DNA of 64,000 nt from Escherichia coli DSM 30083 = JCM 1649 = ATCC 11775 (lineage in GTDB: Bacteria > Pseudomonadota > Gammaproteobacteria > Enterobacterales > Enterobacteriaceae): the NCBI RefSeq assembly GCF_003697165.2, contig NZ_CP033092.2, positions 496,001 to 560,000 on the forward strand. Reading direction: 5' to 3'. The notes under the pieces were generated by a model. It saw only the letters and a list, made by a program, of their open reading frames with translations, was not told the DNA's origin and did no database searches. The position numbers were made by a program, and so were the translations under genes. The number at the start of each line of letters is the position of its first letter. Position 1 is the stretch's first letter. This document shows positions 1 through 11,269 of the stretch, piece after piece.

Positions 1-1351
<1,351 letters not shown>

Positions 1352-1359
1352 AGGTTTCT

Positions 1360-1953
1360 ATGACTTCTCTGTATTTAGCTTCCGGTTCTCCGCGTCGTCA
1401 GGAGTTACTTGCGCAACTTGGCGTGACCTTTGAACGTATTGTTACGGGCATTGAGGAGCAGCGTCAGCCGCAGGAGAGCGCGCAGCAGTATGTTGTGCGT
1501 CTGGCGCGCGAGAAAGCACAGGCGGGTGTCGCGCAAACGGCGCAGGATCTCCCGGTGCTGGGTGCGGATACTATCGTTATCCTGAACGGAGAAGTGCTCG
1601 AGAAACCGCGCGACGCAGAGCATGCGGCGCAGATGTTGCGCAAATTATCGGGTCAGACCCATCAGGTGATGACGGCAGTGGCGTTGGCTGACAGCCAGCA
1701 CATTCTCGATTGCCTGGTGGTCACCGATGTGACTTTCAGAACGTTAACAGACGAAGACATCGCGGGCTATGTCGCCAGCGGCGAACCGTTAGATAAAGCA
1801 GGTGCATACGGTATTCAGGGGCTGGGTGGCTGTTTTGTCAGGAAGATAAATGGCAGCTTTCACGCCGTAGTCGGCTTACCGCTGGTTGAAACGTATGAAT
1901 TATTAAGTAATTTTAACGCACTGCGTGAGAAAAGGGATAAACATGACGGCTGA
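1360..1953 (+). CDS. yhdE: YhdE, Maf-family dTTP/UTP pyrophosphatase
   Basis: This is a cytoplasmic Maf-like nucleotide pyrophosphatase. The family hydrolyses dTTP, UTP and modified pyrimidine triphosphates to monophosphates, so it acts in nucleotide-pool cleansing and has been tied to septum formation. The 197-residue protein carries the signature SGSPRRQELL at residues 8-17 (phosphate and metal binding) and GADTIV near residue 68, with the catalytic Asp; KPRDAEHAAQML follows. It sits 8 bases after mreD, and its last 11 bases overlap the start of rng (ATGACGGCTGA), which points to translational coupling. The length is normal and nothing is broken. Confidence 0.95.
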   Translation: MTSLYLASGSPRRQELLAQLGVTFERIVTGIEEQRQPQESAQQYVVRLAREKAQAGVAQTAQDLPVLGADTIVILNGEVLEKPRDAEHAAQMLRKLSGQTHQVMTAVALADSQHILDCLVVTDVTFRTLTDEDIAGYVASGEPLDKAGAYGIQGLGGCFVRKINGSFHAVVGLPLVETYELLSNFNALREKRDKHDG

Positions 1954-3412
1954 ATTGTTGGTAAACGTAACGCCTTCGGAAACTCGAGTGGCGTATATTG
2001 ATGGCGGTATTCTGCAGGAAATTCATATTGAACGTGAGGCGCGACGCGGAATAGTAGGCAATATCTACAAGGGTCGTGTAAGTCGTGTACTTCCGGGTAT
2101 GCAGGCGGCTTTTGTAGATATTGGGCTGGATAAAGCCGCGTTTCTTCATGCATCTGACATCATGCCGCACACTGAATGTGTGGCGGGTGAAGAACAAAAG
2201 CAATTCACGGTGCGCGACATCTCGGAACTGGTCCGTCAGGGGCAAGATCTGATGGTGCAGGTGGTGAAAGATCCGCTTGGCACTAAAGGTGCGCGCCTGA
2301 CCACCGATATCACGCTGCCTTCTCGCTATCTGGTGTTTATGCCAGGGGCTTCTCACGTTGGGGTATCCCAACGAATTGAAAGCGAATCAGAACGTGAACG
2401 CCTGAAAAAAGTGGTCGCAGAGTATTGCGACGAGCAGGGCGGGTTTATCATCCGTACTGCAGCGGAAGGGGTTGGCGAGGCTGAACTGGCCTCCGATGCC
2501 GCTTATCTGAAACGCGTCTGGACCAAAGTTATGGAGCGTAAAAAACGCCCGCAGACCCGTTATCAGCTGTACGGAGAACTGGCGCTGGCGCAGCGTGTTC
2601 TGCGTGATTTCGCCGACGCCGAACTCGACCGCATTCGCGTTGACTCACGCCTGACTTACGAAGCATTGCTGGAGTTTACCTCGGAGTACATTCCCGAGAT
2701 GACCAGCAAGCTGGAGCATTACACCGGACGCCAGCCGATTTTCGATCTCTTTGATGTCGAAAACGAAATTCAGCGAGCGCTGGAACGCAAAGTAGAACTG
2801 AAATCCGGTGGTTATCTGATTATCGACCAGACCGAAGCGATGACCACCGTGGACATCAATACCGGAGCGTTTGTCGGTCATCGCAATCTGGACGACACCA
2901 TTTTCAATACCAATATTGAAGCGACGCAGGCTATCGCTCGCCAGTTACGGTTGCGCAATCTGGGCGGGATTATCATTATTGATTTCATCGATATGAATAA
3001 TGAAGATCACCGTCGCCGCGTGCTGCACTCGCTGGAGCAGGCGCTGAGCAAAGATCGGGTGAAAACCAGCGTTAATGGTTTTTCGGCGCTGGGGCTGGTG
3101 GAGATGACGCGTAAACGCACCCGCGAAAGCATTGAGCACGTACTGTGTAACGAATGCCCAACCTGCCACGGTCGCGGAACGGTGAAAACCGTGGAAACGG
3201 TATGCTATGAAATCATGCGCGAGATTGTTCGTGTCCACCATGCTTACGACTCCGACCGTTTCCTGGTCTATGCTTCTCCGGCAGTAGCCGAAGCCTTGAA
3301 AGGCGAAGAGTCACACTCGCTGGCGGAAGTGGAAATTTTCGTTGGCAAACAGGTTAAAGTACAAATTGAACCGCTCTATAACCAGGAGCAGTTTGACGTC
3401 GTAATGATGTAA
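1943..3412 (+). CDS. rng: RNase G (CafA)
   Basis: RNase G is a 5'-end-dependent endoribonuclease that matures the 5' end of 16S rRNA and starts decay of some mRNAs, such as adhE. The start chosen is ATG 1943, giving 489 residues as in E. coli; an upstream in-frame ATG (1925) would add six residues but lies deeper in yhdE. The order is an S1 RNA-binding domain (about residues 35-120), the 5' sensor and RNase H-like regions, then the DNase I-like catalytic core with metal ligands Asp304 (TTVDINTG) and Asp347 (IIIIDFIDMN). The zinc-link motif CPTC follows. Unlike RNase E there is no long C-terminal scaffold. It overlaps yhdE by 11 bases. Confidence 0.97.
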   Translation: MTAELLVNVTPSETRVAYIDGGILQEIHIEREARRGIVGNIYKGRVSRVLPGMQAAFVDIGLDKAAFLHASDIMPHTECVAGEEQKQFTVRDISELVRQGQDLMVQVVKDPLGTKGARLTTDITLPSRYLVFMPGASHVGVSQRIESESERERLKKVVAEYCDEQGGFIIRTAAEGVGEAELASDAAYLKRVWTKVMERKKRPQTRYQLYGELALAQRVLRDFADAELDRIRVDSRLTYEALLEFTSEYIPEMTSKLEHYTGRQPIFDLFDVENEIQRALERKVELKSGGYLIIDQTEAMTTVDINTGAFVGHRNLDDTIFNTNIEATQAIARQLRLRNLGGIIIIDFIDMNNEDHRRRVLHSLEQALSKDRVKTSVNGFSALGLVEMTRKRTRESIEHVLCNECPTCHGRGTVKTVETVCYEIMREIVRVHHAYDSDRFLVYASPAVAEALKGEESHSLAEVEIFVGKQVKVQIEPLYNQEQFDVVMM

Positions 3413-3479
3413 ACAGATGCTGGGCCGCCATCCGGCAAAGGGTTTTTGAGTCACATTTTTAGCAGACAAGGAGTGACGG

Positions 3480-6400
3480 GTGAGGCGATTGCCGGGGATT
3501 TTACTGCTTACTGGAGCCGCGCTCGTTGTGATCGCTGCCCTGCTGGTTAGCGGCCTGCGTATTGCTTTACCGCATCTTGACGCCTGGCGTCCGGAAATCC
3601 TCAACAAAATAGAATCCGCGACTGGCATGCCGGTAGAAGCCAGTCAGCTCTCAGCCAGCTGGCAGAATTTTGGTCCGACGCTTGAAGCGCACGACATCCG
3701 TGCAGAACTAAAAGATGGCGGCGAATTTTCGGTTAAACGCGTTACTCTTGCGCTGGATGTCTGGCAGAGCCTGTTACATATGCGCTGGCAGTTTCGCGAC
3801 CTCACTTTCTGGCAGCTGCGCTTTCGCACCAACACTCCTATCACCAGCGGCGGTGGTAATGATAGCCTGGAAGCCAGTCACATCAGCGATCTGTTTCTTC
3901 GTCAATTTGACCATTTCGATCTCCGCGACAGTGAAGTCAGTTTCCTGACGCCATCCGGTCAGCGCGCCGAGCTGGCGATCCCACAGCTCACCTGGCTGAA
4001 CGATCCACGTCGACACCGTGCGGAAGGCCTGGTAAGCCTCTCCAGCCTTACCGGACAGCACGGCGTGATGCAGGTGCGTATGGATTTGCGCGATGATGAG
4101 GGGTTGTTAAGCAATGGTCGCGTCTGGCTCCAGGCGGATGACATCGACCTGAAGCCGTGGCTCGGTAAATGGATGCAGGACAATATTGCGCTGGAAACGG
4201 CACAGTTCTCCCTTGAAGGCTGGATGACGATCGACAAAGGCGATGTAACCGGCGGTGACGTCTGGCTGAAACAGGGCGGTGCCAGCTGGTTGGGCGAGAA
4301 GGAAACACATACGCTGTCGGTGGATAATCTGACTGCGCATATTACGCGTGAAAATCCGGGATGGCAGTTCTCTATTCCCGATACACGGATCACGATGGAC
4401 GGCAAACCCTGGCCGAGCGGAGCATTGACGCTGGCCTGGATACCGGAACAGGACGTTGGCGGCAAAGACAATAAACGCAGTGACGAACTCCGGATTCGCG
4501 CCAGTAATCTGGAGCTGGCAGGCCTGGAGGGCGTACGCCCGCTGGTCGCGAAACTTTCACCTGCACTGGGTGATGTTTGGCGCTCCACACAACCGAGCGG
4601 CAAGATTAACACTCTGGCGCTGGATATCCCGCTTCAGGCGGCAGACAAGACCCGTTTTCAGGCATCGTGGAGCGATCTGGCCTGGAAGCAATGGAAATTA
4701 TTACCGGGTGCGGAACACTTCTCCGGGACGCTTTCCGGCAGCGTAGAAAATGGTTTGCTTACTGCGTCGATGAAGCAGGCAAAGATGCCTTACGAAACGG
4801 TATTCCGTGCGCCACTGGAAATCGCCGACGGCCAGGCAACGATAAGCTGGCTGAACAATGACAAAGGTTTCCAGCTGGATGGGCGTAATATTGACGTTAA
4901 AGCCAAAGCCGTCCATGCGCGCGGCGGTTTTCGTTACCTGCAACCTGCTAACGATGAACCCTGGCTGGGTATTCTGGCTGGCATCAGTACCGATGATGGT
5001 TCACAAGCCTGGCGCTATTTCCCGGAAAACTTGATGGGTAAAGACCTGGTTGATTACTTAAGTGGCGCGATTCAGGGCGGTGAAGCGGATAACGCGACGC
5101 TGGTTTATGGTGGCAATCCGCAACTCTTCCCCTATAAACACAACGAAGGTCAGTTTGAAGTGCTGGTGCCGCTGCGCAACGCGAAGTTTGCCTTCCAGCC
5201 GGACTGGCCTGCATTAACTAACCTTGATATTGAACTGGACTTTATTAACGACGGTTTATGGATGAAAACCGATGGCGTTAATCTGGGCGGCGTGCGCGCG
5301 AGTAATCTCACCGCAGTGATCCCTGACTACTCAAAAGAAAAACTGCTGATTGACGCTGACATTAAAGGTCCGGGTAAAGCCGTTGGCCCTTACTTTGATG
5401 AGACACCGCTGAAAGATTCCCTGGGTGCGACCCTGCAAGAACTCCAGCTCGACGGCGATGTGAATGCTCGCTTACATCTTGATATCCCGCTGAACGGCGA
5501 GTTGGTAACCGCGAAAGGTGAAGTGACGCTGCGTAATAACAGTCTGTTTATCAAACCACTCGACAGCACCCTGAAAAATTTGAGCGGTAAATTCAGCTTT
5601 ATCAATGGCGATCTGCAAAGTGAACCACTGACAGCAAGCTGGTTTAATCAGCCGTTGAACGTGGATTTTTCCACCAAGGAAGGGGCAAAAGCCTACCAGG
5701 TAGCGGTAAACCTCAACGGTAACTGGCAACCGGCGAAAACCGGCGTTCTGCCTGTAGCGGTGAACGAAGCATTGAGTGGCAGCGTGGCGTGGGATGGTAA
5801 AGTGGGCATTGATCTGCCTTATCATGCTGGCGCGACCTATAACGTAGAGCTGAACGGCGATTTGAAGAATGTGAGCAGTCACTTACCTTCACCGTTAGCC
5901 AAACCTGCGGGTGAACCACTAGCGGTAAACGTTAAGGTTGATGGCAATCTCAACAGCTTTGAATTAACCGGACAGGCTGGTGCGGATAACCATTTCAATA
6001 GCCGCTGGTTGCTCGGTCAAAAGCTGACGCTCGATCGTGCTATTTGGGCGGCAGACAGTAAAACGCTCCCGCCGTTGCCGGAACAAAGTGGCGTTGAACT
6101 CAATATGCCGCCGATGAATGGTGCCGAGTGGCTGGCCCTGTTCCAGAAAGGCGCGGCGGAGAGTGTCGGTGGTGCAGCGAGTTTCCCACAACACATAACG
6201 TTACGTACGCCTATGTTGTCGCTGGGAAATCAGCAATGGAATAACCTGAGTATTGTTTCGCAACCGACGGCAAATGGCACCCTGGTTGAGGCGCAAGGGC
6301 GTGAAATCAACGCCACGCTGGCGATGCGTAATAACGCACCGTGGCTGGCGAATATCAAATATCTTTATTACAACCCAAGCGTGGCGAAAACTCGTGGTGA

Positions 6401-7280
6401 TTCAACACAGTCATCACCTTTCCCGACAACGGAACGCATTAACTTCCGTGGCTGGCCAGACGCACAAATACGATGCGCAGAGTGCTGGTTCTGGGGGCAA
6501 AAATTCGGTCGTATTGACAGTGATATCACCATTTCTGGCGATACGTTAACGCTGACTAATGGACTGATTGATACTGGTTTTTCGCGGCTCACTGCCGATG
6601 GTGAATGGGTTAACAATCCGGGGAATGAACGTACCTCGCTGAAAGGAAAACTGCGCGGGCAGAAAATTGATGCCGCCGCAGAATTTTTTGGTGTCACGAC
6701 GCCCATACGCCAGTCGTCATTTAATGTGGATTACGATTTACACTGGCGCAAAGCACCCTGGCAGCCAGATGAGGCGACGTTGAATGGCATCATTCATACT
6801 CAACTGGGTAAAGGCGAAATTACCGAAATCAATACCGGACATGCCGGGCAATTGCTGCGCTTATTGAGCGTAGATGCCCTGATGCGTAAGCTGCGTTTTG
6901 ATTTCAGAGACACTTTTGGCGAAGGGTTCTATTTTGACTCCATTCGCAGCACCGCGTGGATTAAAGACGGCGTTATGCACACCGACGACACGCTGGTGGA
7001 TGGCCTGGAAGCGGACATCGCTATGAAAGGGTCGGTAAATCTGGTACGTCGCGACCTGAATATGGAAGCGGTTGTCGCACCAGAGATTTCTGCGACGGTC
7101 GGCGTGGCTGCGGCCTTTGCGGTTAACCCCATTGTTGGCGCGGCAGTGTTTGCCGCCAGTAAAGTGCTGGGACCGCTGTGGAGCAAAGTCTCCATTTTGC
7201 GCTATCACATTTCGGGTCCGCTGGACGATCCGCAAATCAACGAAGTGTTGCGACAACCGCGCAAAGAAAAAGCGCAATGA
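3480..7280 (+). CDS. yhdP: YhdP, AsmA-like outer-membrane phospholipid transport protein
   Basis: YhdP is a very large (1266 residues) AsmA/TamB-like protein. Together with TamB and YdbH it forms a redundant set needed for phospholipid transport from the inner to the outer membrane. An N-terminal membrane anchor (about residues 6-27, GILLLTGAALVVIAALLVSG) is followed by a long repetitive beta-strand-rich periplasmic part, expected to form a hydrophobic groove. The C-terminal AsmA-type region ends with a conserved hydrophobic segment (NPIVGAAVFAASKVLGPLW) and ISGPLDDPQI. GTG is used as start, with AAGGAG seven bases upstream. The gene follows rng by 67 bases. Function is taken from the family; the sequence shows architecture only. 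Confidence 0.95.
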   Translation: MRRLPGILLLTGAALVVIAALLVSGLRIALPHLDAWRPEILNKIESATGMPVEASQLSASWQNFGPTLEAHDIRAELKDGGEFSVKRVTLALDVWQSLLHMRWQFRDLTFWQLRFRTNTPITSGGGNDSLEASHISDLFLRQFDHFDLRDSEVSFLTPSGQRAELAIPQLTWLNDPRRHRAEGLVSLSSLTGQHGVMQVRMDLRDDEGLLSNGRVWLQADDIDLKPWLGKWMQDNIALETAQFSLEGWMTIDKGDVTGGDVWLKQGGASWLGEKETHTLSVDNLTAHITRENPGWQFSIPDTRITMDGKPWPSGALTLAWIPEQDVGGKDNKRSDELRIRASNLELAGLEGVRPLVAKLSPALGDVWRSTQPSGKINTLALDIPLQAADKTRFQASWSDLAWKQWKLLPGAEHFSGTLSGSVENGLLTASMKQAKMPYETVFRAPLEIADGQATISWLNNDKGFQLDGRNIDVKAKAVHARGGFRYLQPANDEPWLGILAGISTDDGSQAWRYFPENLMGKDLVDYLSGAIQGGEADNATLVYGGNPQLFPYKHNEGQFEVLVPLRNAKFAFQPDWPALTNLDIELDFINDGLWMKTDGVNLGGVRASNLTAVIPDYSKEKLLIDADIKGPGKAVGPYFDETPLKDSLGATLQELQLDGDVNARLHLDIPLNGELVTAKGEVTLRNNSLFIKPLDSTLKNLSGKFSFINGDLQSEPLTASWFNQPLNVDFSTKEGAKAYQVAVNLNGNWQPAKTGVLPVAVNEALSGSVAWDGKVGIDLPYHAGATYNVELNGDLKNVSSHLPSPLAKPAGEPLAVNVKVDGNLNSFELTGQAGADNHFNSRWLLGQKLTLDRAIWAADSKTLPPLPEQSGVELNMPPMNGAEWLALFQKGAAESVGGAASFPQHITLRTPMLSLGNQQWNNLSIVSQPTANGTLVEAQGREINATLAMRNNAPWLANIKYLYYNPSVAKTRGDSTQSSPFPTTERINFRGWPDAQIRCAECWFWGQKFGRIDSDITISGDTLTLTNGLIDTGFSRLTADGEWVNNPGNERTSLKGKLRGQKIDAAAEFFGVTTPIRQSSFNVDYDLHWRKAPWQPDEATLNGIIHTQLGKGEITEINTGHAGQLLRLLSVDALMRKLRFDFRDTFGEGFYFDSIRSTAWIKDGVMHTDDTLVDGLEADIAMKGSVNLVRRDLNMEAVVAPEISATVGVAAAFAVNPIVGAAVFAASKVLGPLWSKVSILRYHISGPLDDPQINEVLRQPRKEKAQ

Positions 7281-7353
7281 TTTGACGAGGGCGCGTAATT
7301 GCCCCAATCTCATATGATAATCGTTGCCAAAGGCCAACGAGCCAGAACATAAC

Positions 7354-7390
7354 CGTAGGCCGGATAGGGCGTTCACGCCGCATCCGGCAG
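7354..7390. repeat. REP (repetitive extragenic palindrome)
   Basis: A single REP-type palindrome lies between yhdP and tldD: GTAGGCCGGATAGGGCG, then TTCA, then CGCCGCATCCGGCA. The arms GCCGGAT and ATCCGGC pair with an internal GGCG/CGCC stem. E. coli REP elements stabilise upstream mRNA and can bind gyrase or IHF when clustered. Here it is alone, 74 bases after yhdP, so protecting the yhdP 3' end is the likely role (inference). Confidence 0.85.
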
Positions 7391-7420
7391 CCGTAAAAAA
7401 TCCTCTACTGCAGTAACTAA

Positions 7421-8881
<1,461 letters not shown>

Positions 8882-8897
8882 TAATTTCAGTATTTTC

Positions 8898-8918
8898 AGA
8901 AGGATAATTAATCCTTCT
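8898..8918. repeat. 8-bp inverted repeat after tldD
   Basis: AGAAGGAT and ATCCTTCT flank the 5-base spacer AATTA, 17 bases past the tldD stop. No T-run follows on either strand, so it is not a clear intrinsic terminator. It may fold at the tldD mRNA end together with the larger palindrome at 8931-8968. Confidence 0.5.
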
Positions 8919-8930
8919 CCGTGTACGAAC

Positions 8931-8968
8931 GGTCCCCTCGCCCCTCTGGGGTTAGGGTGAGGGGAACC
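8931..8968. repeat. GC-rich palindrome, boxC-like repeat
   Basis: GGTCCCCTCGCCCC and GGTTAGGGTGAGGGGAACC form an imperfect GC-rich inverted repeat in the convergent tldD/aaeR gap. The sequence resembles the dispersed E. coli boxC family (CCCCTCACCCTAACCC type), as I remember it. A shorter relative lies between nanA and nanT at 25097-25131. Its effect is unknown; ending or protecting the convergent transcripts is plausible. Confidence 0.6.
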
Positions 8969-9008
8969 CGTTGGCACAGGTTTGTACAACGTAACAGTAC
9001 AATATTAA

Positions 9009-9938
9009 TTACTTCTCTTTCCCGCGCCCGTGCATCTCCTGAAACAATTTACCGACCTCAACAAAATAATCCGTTAGCGAGTTGATCACGACTTGTACCT
9101 TCAGCGGCAGCTTATCTTTTTCGGTATATAACGCATAAACCGGGCGTGGGTCTGACTGGTAACGTGGCAGCAGGATCTCCAGTTCCCCGCGATTGATCTC
9201 GTTGATCACCCACATCAACGGCACGTAGGCGATCCCAGCGCCTGCAGTCAGCCAGCGCACCAGCGTCATCGGATCATTAGTCACAAATCTCCCTTGCGGG
9301 ATCAGGCGAGTCGAGATCCCTTCCGGTGCGATCAGTTCAAATTCATTGTCGGGTCGCACGCTGTATTCAAGCCATGAATGACTACTTAAATCGGCGGGTT
9401 TTTCTGGTATGCCGTATTGTGTGAGATAGCTTTTTGCGGCGCACACCACCATTGGCATCGCGCCCAGACGGCGGGAAAACAGGCTGGAATCTTGCAACGC
9501 GCCGACGCGGATCACCACATCCAGACCGTCGGCAATCAGGTCGGGGGCAGGAATTCCGGTAACCAGATTGACACTCAAACCTGGGTATTCTTTCAGCATT
9601 TTTGCCGTCAGCCCGGCGAGAACATTTTGTGCCATAGTTGAAGAACAGCCAATGCGCAGCGTCCCGATGGGGGTGTTATTGAAGGCATACAGTTGCTCAT
9701 GAACATCCTGCACTTCATGGAGCATCCGACGGCAGCCCTGGTAGTAAATTCTGCCGGCTTCAGTCAGGCCAATGCTGCGTGTACTACGGTTTAACAGCTT
9801 TACCTGTAACTCATCTTCCAGTTTTGACACCGTCTGACTGATGGACGAAACGCTCATCTGTAGCTGTCTGGCGGCGGCGGTAAAAGAGCCAAATTCAACT
9901 ACTTTGGCAAACACCGACATGCGTTTTAGTCGTTCCAT
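9009..9938 (-). CDS. aaeR: AaeR, LysR-type regulator of aaeXAB
   Basis: AaeR is a LysR-family transcription factor that controls the divergent aaeXAB efflux operon in response to aromatic carboxylic acids such as p-hydroxybenzoate. The 309-residue protein has an N-terminal winged helix-turn-helix (about residues 4-63; GSFTAAARQLQMS, then a recognition helix with SQTVSKLEDEL). An effector-binding domain follows (GTLRIGCSSTMAQ, VVIRVGALQDSSL). Length and layout are normal for the family. It is transcribed away from aaeX across a 182-base shared regulatory region and is convergent with tldD. Confidence 0.95.
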   Translation of the reverse strand: MERLKRMSVFAKVVEFGSFTAAARQLQMSVSSISQTVSKLEDELQVKLLNRSTRSIGLTEAGRIYYQGCRRMLHEVQDVHEQLYAFNNTPIGTLRIGCSSTMAQNVLAGLTAKMLKEYPGLSVNLVTGIPAPDLIADGLDVVIRVGALQDSSLFSRRLGAMPMVVCAAKSYLTQYGIPEKPADLSSHSWLEYSVRPDNEFELIAPEGISTRLIPQGRFVTNDPMTLVRWLTAGAGIAYVPLMWVINEINRGELEILLPRYQSDPRPVYALYTEKDKLPLKVQVVINSLTDYFVEVGKLFQEMHGRGKEK

Positions 9939-9953
9939 TATTCACTCTGACTT

Positions 9954-9975
9954 AAAAGTGATTTAGATCACATAA
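9954..9975 (+). promoter_or_regulatory. CRP-like site between aaeR and aaeX
   Basis: The 22-bp sequence AGTGA-TTTAGA-TCACA with A-rich flanks matches the CRP consensus at 18 of 22 positions by eye, including six of the most conserved bases. It lies 16-37 bases before the aaeR start and about 150 bases before aaeX. Direct CRP control of either gene is inferred from the motif only. Confidence 0.5.
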
Positions 9976-10120
9976 TATAGATAACAGCATAACAGTTACG
10001 TTAATATATTAAATATCAATCTACAGCAATGTTGCTCTCGCCCGGCTTTCCATGCCCTTCTCTGCGGCGACAGATGCTGAAAATAATAACGCCTGCTCTC
10101 TCTATACAACCAAGGTCAAC

Positions 10121-10324
10121 ATGAGTCTGTTTCCCGTTATCGTGGTGTTTGGGCTGTCCTTCCCACCGATATTTTTCGAATTGCTTTTATCACTGGCGAT
10201 TTTCTGGCTGGTGCGCCGGGTACTTGTGCCAACAGGTATTTACGACTTTGTCTGGCATCCGGCGTTGTTCAACACCGCGCTCTATTGCTGCTTGTTTTAT
10301 TTGATATCGCGACTGTTCGTTTGA
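10121..10324 (+). CDS. aaeX: AaeX, small membrane protein of the aae operon
   Basis: AaeX is a 67-residue DUF1656 membrane protein of unknown precise role, always found with AaeA and AaeB. It begins [11 protein letters not shown]; an upstream in-frame ATG at 10052 exists but would add a poorly hydrophobic 23-residue tail, so ATG 10121 with AAGG upstream is preferred. Two membrane segments are visible (about residues 4-32 and 46-65). It is the first gene of aaeXAB, 7 bases before aaeA, so it may be a structural or regulatory partner of the efflux pump (inference). Confidence 0.93.
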
Positions 10325-10331
10325 GGTTGAA

Positions 10332-11264
10332 GTGAAAACACTAATAAGAAAATTCTCCCGTACGGCCATCACGGTCGTATTAGTCATTCTGGCCTTCATC
10401 GCAATTTTTAATGCCTGGGTCTATTACACCGAATCCCCGTGGACGCGTGACGCGCGCTTTAGCGCTGACGTCGTTGCGATCGCGCCGGACGTTTCTGGAC
10501 TCATTACCCAGGTGAATGTTCATGATAACCAGCTGGTGAAAAAAGGACAGGTACTGTTCACCATCGACCAGCCGCGCTATCAAAAGGCGCTTGAGGAAGC
10601 GCAAGCCGATGTTGCTTATTATCAGGTACTGGCACAGGAGAAACGCCAGGAGGCCGGACGTCGTAACCGTCTCGGTGTGCAGGCGATGTCTCGCGAAGAG
10701 ATCGACCAGGCGAACAACGTACTACAAACAGTTCTGCATCAGTTAGCGAAAGCGCAGGCGACCCGCGATCTGGCAAAACTGGATCTTGAACGTACAGTCA
10801 TCCGCGCGCCAGCAGATGGCTGGGTGACCAACCTCAACGTCTATACCGGTGAGTTTATTACTCGAGGATCAACGGCGGTTGCGCTGGTGAAACAGAACTC
10901 CTTCTATGTACTGGCCTATATGGAAGAAACTAAGCTGGAAGGGGTGCGCCCTGGGTATCGTGCGGAGATCACGCCGCTTGGCAGTAACAAAGTGCTGAAA
11001 GGGACTGTTGATAGTGTTGCCGCAGGGGTCACCAATGCCAGCAGCACGCGTGACGACAAAGGGATGGCGACCATCGACTCTAACCTTGAATGGGTACGTT
11101 TGGCGCAACGTGTTCCGGTACGTATTCGTCTCGACAACCAGCAAGAGAACATCTGGCCTGCGGGCACCACTGCTACGGTGGTAGTCACTGGCAAACAAGA
11201 TCGCGACGAAAGTCAGGATTCGTTCTTCCGTAAAATGGCTCATCGCCTGCGTGAGTTTGGTTAA
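10332..11264 (+). CDS. aaeA: AaeA, membrane fusion protein of aromatic acid efflux
   Basis: AaeA is the periplasmic adaptor (HlyD/membrane-fusion family) of the p-hydroxybenzoic acid efflux system. The 310-residue protein has one N-terminal membrane segment (about residues 12-32, [19 protein letters not shown]). A lipoyl-like half ([13 protein letters not shown] strand: [12 protein letters not shown]), a coiled-coil hairpin rich in Ala/Gln/Glu and the second lipoyl half ([12 protein letters not shown]) follow, then a beta-barrel. It starts at GTG 10332 with GAGG a few bases upstream. It lies between aaeX and aaeB with gaps of 7 and 5 bases. Confidence 0.96.
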
Positions 11265-11269
11265 TCACG

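Noticed and set aside
3425..3445. Half REP-like sequence between rng and yhdP
   Set aside because: Only one arm (CATCCGGCA-type) is present; no pairing arm was found, so it is not listed as a repeat.
3959..4612. 217-codon minus-strand frame inside yhdP
   Set aside because: Ser/Pro-rich antisense of yhdP; no independent signals.
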